A stretch of 64,000 nt of DNA. Source: Rhodococcus gordoniae. GTDB lineage: Bacteria; Actinomycetota; Actinomycetes; Mycobacteriales; Mycobacteriaceae. The DNA is taken from contig NZ_LPZN01000014.1 of NCBI RefSeq assembly GCF_001646655.1, positions 1 to 64,000 on the forward strand. Direction: 5' to 3'. The notes below the pieces were generated by a model that was not told the origin of the DNA, did no database searches, and saw only the letters and a list, made by a program, of their open reading frames with translations. This document shows, one piece after another, positions 61,110 to 64,000 of the stretch (the stretch's first letter is position 1; the number at the start of each line of letters is the position of its first letter). The position numbers were made by a program, and so were the translations under genes.

Positions 61110-62162
61110 TCAGAAGTCGATGCGCACGTTCTTGCTCTTGGGCCGGGCCTGGCACGCGAGGACGTAACCGTTGGCGATGTCCTCCTCGTCGAGGATCGCG
61201 GAGGGCGGGGTGTCCACCTCTCCTTCGACGACGGTGCACGCGCACGACCCGCACTCGCCCTCACGGCACGAATACGGCACGTCCAGGCCCTTGGACAGCA
61301 TGATGTCCACCAGGGTGGCGCTGCGCGGCCACACGAGCTCGTGCTCCTCGCCGTCGAGTTGCACTGTCGCAGAGGTCGCGTCGGCATCCGCCTCGTCGAT
61401 CTCGACGAGGGGGACGTCGGCGAACGGATCGCCGGACAGCGAGGTGAAGACCTCGGCGTGGATCCGGTCCTTGGGGACACCCGCAAGGAGCAGGCTGTTG
61501 CGGACGGTGTCCATGAACGGGCCGGGCCCGCACATGTACGCGCGGTGATCGGCGAAGGAGGAGATCAAGGTCGCGAGTTGCTGCGGGGACGGCAGGCCCT
61601 GCACGCTCTCGAGCCAGTGGACGACGGTGAGGGCGTCGGGGTGTCGTGCGGCGAGCTCACGGAGTTCTTCGGCGAAGATGACCGATTTCTCGTCACGATT
61701 GCCGTAGATCACCACCACATTGCGGTTTCCGCTGTGCAGTGCCGACTTGAGGATCGACATGACGGGGGTGATCCCGCTTCCACCGGCGAACAGTACGAGC
61801 TTCTCGGTGAGGTCGGCCGGGGTGAAGACTCCCGCGGGAGGCAGCACCTCGATGCTCTGGCCGGCGGTGATGTTGTCGCACAGCCAGTTCGAGCCGTATC
61901 CGTCGGCGGTGCGCTTGACCGTGACCTTGAGCGGTTCGTCGGCGTGCGGTGAGCTCGCCAGGGAGTAGCACCGAGCCACGGAACCCGTCACGTCGCTGGG
62001 GATGCGCAAGGTCAGGAACTGGCCGGGCTTGTAGGTGAAGTCCGCGCGGCGATCCTGGGGTACGTCGAACACCAGTGAACACGCGTCTGCGGTCTCCTGG
62101 ACGACTGCACTGACGGTCAGCACAGCGGAACGTGAACTGACCGGTGCCTGGACGGCTGTCAT
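61110..62162 (-). CDS. kshB: 3-Ketosteroid 9-alpha-hydroxylase reductase KshB
   Basis: 350 residues, phenol-hydroxylase-type reductase with FAD domain (RCYSLASSPH, residues ~65-75), NAD domain (LVLFAGGSGITPVMSIL, then AYMCGPGPFMDTVR) and a C-terminal plant-type ferredoxin domain (YSCREGECGSCACTV, later YVLACQARP: C-x4-C-x2-C ... C). It passes electrons from NADH to the Rieske centre of KshA. ATG 62162 follows GAAGGGAA. It converges with the second kshA unit; no KstR box is visible upstream. It could serve both KshA paralogues. Confidence 0.93.
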   Translation of the reverse strand: MTAVQAPVSSRSAVLTVSAVVQETADACSLVFDVPQDRRADFTYKPGQFLTLRIPSDVTGSVARCYSLASSPHADEPLKVTVKRTADGYGSNWLCDNITAGQSIEVLPPAGVFTPADLTEKLVLFAGGSGITPVMSILKSALHSGNRNVVVIYGNRDEKSVIFAEELRELAARHPDALTVVHWLESVQGLPSPQQLATLISSFADHRAYMCGPGPFMDTVRNSLLLAGVPKDRIHAEVFTSLSGDPFADVPLVEIDEADADATSATVQLDGEEHELVWPRSATLVDIMLSKGLDVPYSCREGECGSCACTVVEGEVDTPPSAILDEEDIANGYVLACQARPKSKNVRIDF

Positions 62163-62233
62163 CGCAGCGGGTTCCCTTCGATACAACAATTTTCGATCGG
62201 ACCACGGTAGAACGCCGCCCGATACACACGCGC

Positions 62234-62268
62234 GTCTCCTCCCGGTAATCGGGACACCGGGAGGAGAC
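62234..62268 (-). terminator. Hairpin terminator of the MFS gene
   Basis: GTCTCCTCCCGG and its perfect complement over an 11-base loop, starting 13 bp beyond the MFS transporter stop on the minus strand and before the kshB promoter region. Confidence 0.75.
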
Positions 62269-62281
62269 AGGGCATTCGGGA

Positions 62282-63727
62282 TCAGGCGGCGCGTGCGGTG
62301 CGGGGGATCAGCACGGTGATCCCGATCGTGACCACGGACAGGACGATGAGCATGACACCGACCATGTTGATTCCGGCGAGTGGGGTCGCCGCGAAGGCGA
62401 GCAGCATGGTGGCGATCGACGTACCGACACCCTGGCCCGCGGTGCGCAGCACGGCGTTCGTGCCGGTCGTCTCGCTCGTGTTGTGCTCGGGCACTGCCTC
62501 GACGATCAGGTTGGGAATTGCCGTGTAGGCGAAGGCGGTGGCGACGGAGACCACCACGACCATCGCGGTCATGGCGACCACGGAGTGGTGTGCCGTGAGC
62601 ATGACGACCGTTCCGACGACGAACAGACCGGTACCGAGCAGCATCGACACCCGCGAACCCACTGCGGCGGAGATCCGTCCGCTCAGCGGGGTGCACACGA
62701 AGCCGAACAGGGAGCCGATGAACGACAGCCAGCCTGCGTGCGTCGCGCTGAGACCGAGGCCGAAGCCGCCGGTCGACGGCGTCTGCATGATGATCGGGAT
62801 GATCATGGTGATCACACCCAGCGGTCCCGCCGCGATCGCCACGGTGGCCAGCATCGTGAGGGAGAACTTGCGATCGGTGAACAGGCGCACGTTGATGATG
62901 GGGGAGGGGATCCGGAGCTCCCAGCGCACGAACAGGACCAGTGCGACGGTGCCACCGAGGATGAGGCCCAGGGTGCGCGCATCGGACCATCCCCACGCCT
63001 GGGACTTGTTGACACCGAGCAGGATCGCGGCGACAGCACCCGCGAAGCCGACCGCTCCGAGGTAGTCGATCTTCTCGGAGGTCCCGGTGGGTCGGCGCCA
63101 GGGGAGGACGAACCAGACGAGCAGCAGCGCGAAGAGCGCATAGACGGCCGCCACGACGAAGATCATGTGCCAGCTTGCGTTGTCGATCAGCAGGCCGGCG
63201 ACGAGCAGCGACGCCGAACCCGCGGCGACGGCGGAACCGGAGATCAGTGCCACCGCGACGGGAACGCGCTCGGCCGGAAGGTGTTCGCGTGCCAGGCCGA
63301 TGCACAGCGGCAGAATCGCACCGGCCACACCCTGGATCGCGCGACCGACGATGATGCTGGTGAGGCTGTCACCGACAGCGCTGACCGTCGAACCCACCGC
63401 CGCGACGGCGAGAAGGATCATCAGGATCCGTTCCCGGCCGTACATGTCGCCGAGCCGCCCGCACACCGCGGCGGATGCCGCGGACACGAGCAGGAAGGCC
63501 GTCACAGCCCACCCGACCGTCGATGCGTCGCTACCGAATTCGGTGATGAGCGTCGGAATCGCGGCGAACATCATGGATGTTTCGAACGCACTGATGATCT
63601 CGACGGCGATCAGGACCGACACGATCACCCACACCGGTTGCCGCCGGTCGAATCGGCCCCGACCTGTGCGGGTCACGGATTCCGAGTGGGAGAGTTCGTT
63701 GGCGTAGGACGTCACAGCACATTCCAT
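62282..63727 (-). CDS. MFS transporter, DHA2 (14-TM) type
   Basis: 481 residues, about 14 membrane segments from VWVIVSVLIAVEIISAFETS to VGVMLIVLSVVTIGITVLIP. Motif A region GRLGDMYGRERILMI after TM2 and the ASAAVCGRLGD stretch are typical of drug/H+ antiporters. It may export a toxic intermediate or import a steroid; the neighbours give no proof. ATG 63727 (reading MECAVTSYANE) is used; ATG 63790 and GTG 63715 are alternatives. Single-gene unit between kshB and the Old Yellow Enzyme gene. Confidence 0.87.
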   Translation of the reverse strand: MECAVTSYANELSHSESVTRTGRGRFDRRQPVWVIVSVLIAVEIISAFETSMMFAAIPTLITEFGSDASTVGWAVTAFLLVSAASAAVCGRLGDMYGRERILMILLAVAAVGSTVSAVGDSLTSIIVGRAIQGVAGAILPLCIGLAREHLPAERVPVAVALISGSAVAAGSASLLVAGLLIDNASWHMIFVVAAVYALFALLLVWFVLPWRRPTGTSEKIDYLGAVGFAGAVAAILLGVNKSQAWGWSDARTLGLILGGTVALVLFVRWELRIPSPIINVRLFTDRKFSLTMLATVAIAAGPLGVITMIIPIIMQTPSTGGFGLGLSATHAGWLSFIGSLFGFVCTPLSGRISAAVGSRVSMLLGTGLFVVGTVVMLTAHHSVVAMTAMVVVVSVATAFAYTAIPNLIVEAVPEHNTSETTGTNAVLRTAGQGVGTSIATMLLAFAATPLAGINMVGVMLIVLSVVTIGITVLIPRTARAA

Positions 63728-63811
63728 ACTCTCGGCGGCCCGATCTCGGGCCGCGGTTCCCGACCCACGAATGGGAGTGTCTCGGATCACTTTCTAGAGC
63801 AGGTGAGAGTC

Positions 63812-63841
63812 GTCCCGCTCTGTGATCCCGATGAGCGGGAC
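63812..63841 (-). terminator. Hairpin terminator after the oxidoreductase gene
   Basis: GTCCCGCTC pairs with GAGCGGGAC over a 12-base loop, 13 bp beyond the stop of the gene at the right edge. Confidence 0.65.
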
Positions 63842-63854
63842 CGCGTGCCGGAGA

Positions 63855-64000
63855 TCAGATGAGTGCGGCCTCGTGCACCGTGCGATCGAACTCGGGCAGC
63901 TCGGCACCGGTGCGCAGGGTCGTTGCGAGCGCCGGGTCGGCCAGATGCAGACGTCCGATGGCGATCAGGTCGAATTCGTCTTCGCCCAAACGTCGTTCGA
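63855..64000 (-). CDS. Old Yellow Enzyme-type oxidoreductase, C-terminal fragment
   Basis: The gene enters from the right edge; 48 codons before TGA 63857-63855 are visible. They read FDLIAIGRLHLADPALATTL followed by a tail ending VHEAALI. The IAIGR stretch with following LADP is the FMN-phosphate binding end of the OYE/NADH:flavin oxidoreductase TIM barrel. Such enzymes reduce activated C=C bonds and could act on enone steroids, but this is inference from the neighbourhood. The start lies outside the window. Confidence 0.8.
   Translation of the reverse strand, partial: ERRLGEDEFDLIAIGRLHLADPALATTLRTGAELPEFDRTVHEAALI

Overview
The window is high-GC DNA with many GTG starts, ATGA/GTGA stop-start overlaps and a dense set of sterol-catabolism genes. 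The gene content (igr-type side-chain operon, hsaADCB, kstD, kshA/kshB, the KstR2 regulon, a Tat-exported cholesterol oxidase) points to a mycolic-acid actinobacterium, most likely Rhodococcus. I saw no tRNA, rRNA, CRISPR array, insertion sequence or phage gene.

Layout. 1-5144: tail of an acyl-CoA dehydrogenase, then a KstR box and the operon fadE28-fadE29-chsH2-chsH1-ltp2, which removes the last three side-chain carbons of cholesterol. 5224-11213: a DUF2252 protein, a mycofactocin-type SDR, an ABC exporter pair, a flavodoxin-like reductase and a secreted hydrolase. 11277-21097: ring A/B attack, with cholesterol oxidase, a MaoC hydratase (ChsH3/Hsd4B), KstD, KshA with a small cysteine protein, and the meta-cleavage operon hsaADCB; KstR-type boxes lie before kstD, kshA and hsaA. 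21158-22201: a PRC-barrel protein with a repeat-rich tail.

22321-28814: an accessory catabolic island (class III aminotransferase, DUF3830 protein, amidase, D-2-hydroxyacid dehydrogenase, two maleate-isomerase-like proteins, GntR regulator). The same palindrome, ATTGTCAACAAT, sits in front of its rightward aminotransferase unit and in its divergent central promoter. I could not match this gene set to a known pathway; it is the best candidate for an undescribed system here. 28821-32343: TetR with a divergent membrane protein, an acetoacetate-decarboxylase-like gene whose frame runs on antisense to that membrane gene, an aldo/keto reductase and a small exported protein.

32382-41878 and 49202-54037: steroid ring C/D (HIP) degradation. 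A palindrome at 37980-38003 lies between leftward fadD3-enoyl-CoA hydratase-fadE31-fadE32-fadE33 and rightward fadE30-ipdF, followed by kstR2-fadA6. A matching 18-bp palindrome at 52728-52745 lies between leftward echA20-ipdA-ipdB-ipdC and a rightward thiolase; both are probable KstR2 operators. Between the two arms are a DUF2277 protein, cstA-ybdD, an enoyl-CoA hydratase, a NarL-type two-component pair and a DUF5996 protein.

54109-62162: a second steroid-like module without recognisable KstR or KstR2 boxes: acyl-CoA synthetase, divergent MaoC hydratase and FadD17-like ligase, a second KshA followed by a second copy of the small cysteine protein, an SDR, and kshB. The window ends with an MFS transporter and the C-terminus of an Old Yellow Enzyme-type oxidoreductase.

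Working together, the genes take sterols from 3-hydroxyl oxidation through side-chain shortening, 1,2-dehydrogenation, 9-alpha-hydroxylation, meta-cleavage of ring A and CoA-dependent opening of rings C and D. Gene symbols rest on sequence recognition from memory and on gene order; no database search was run.
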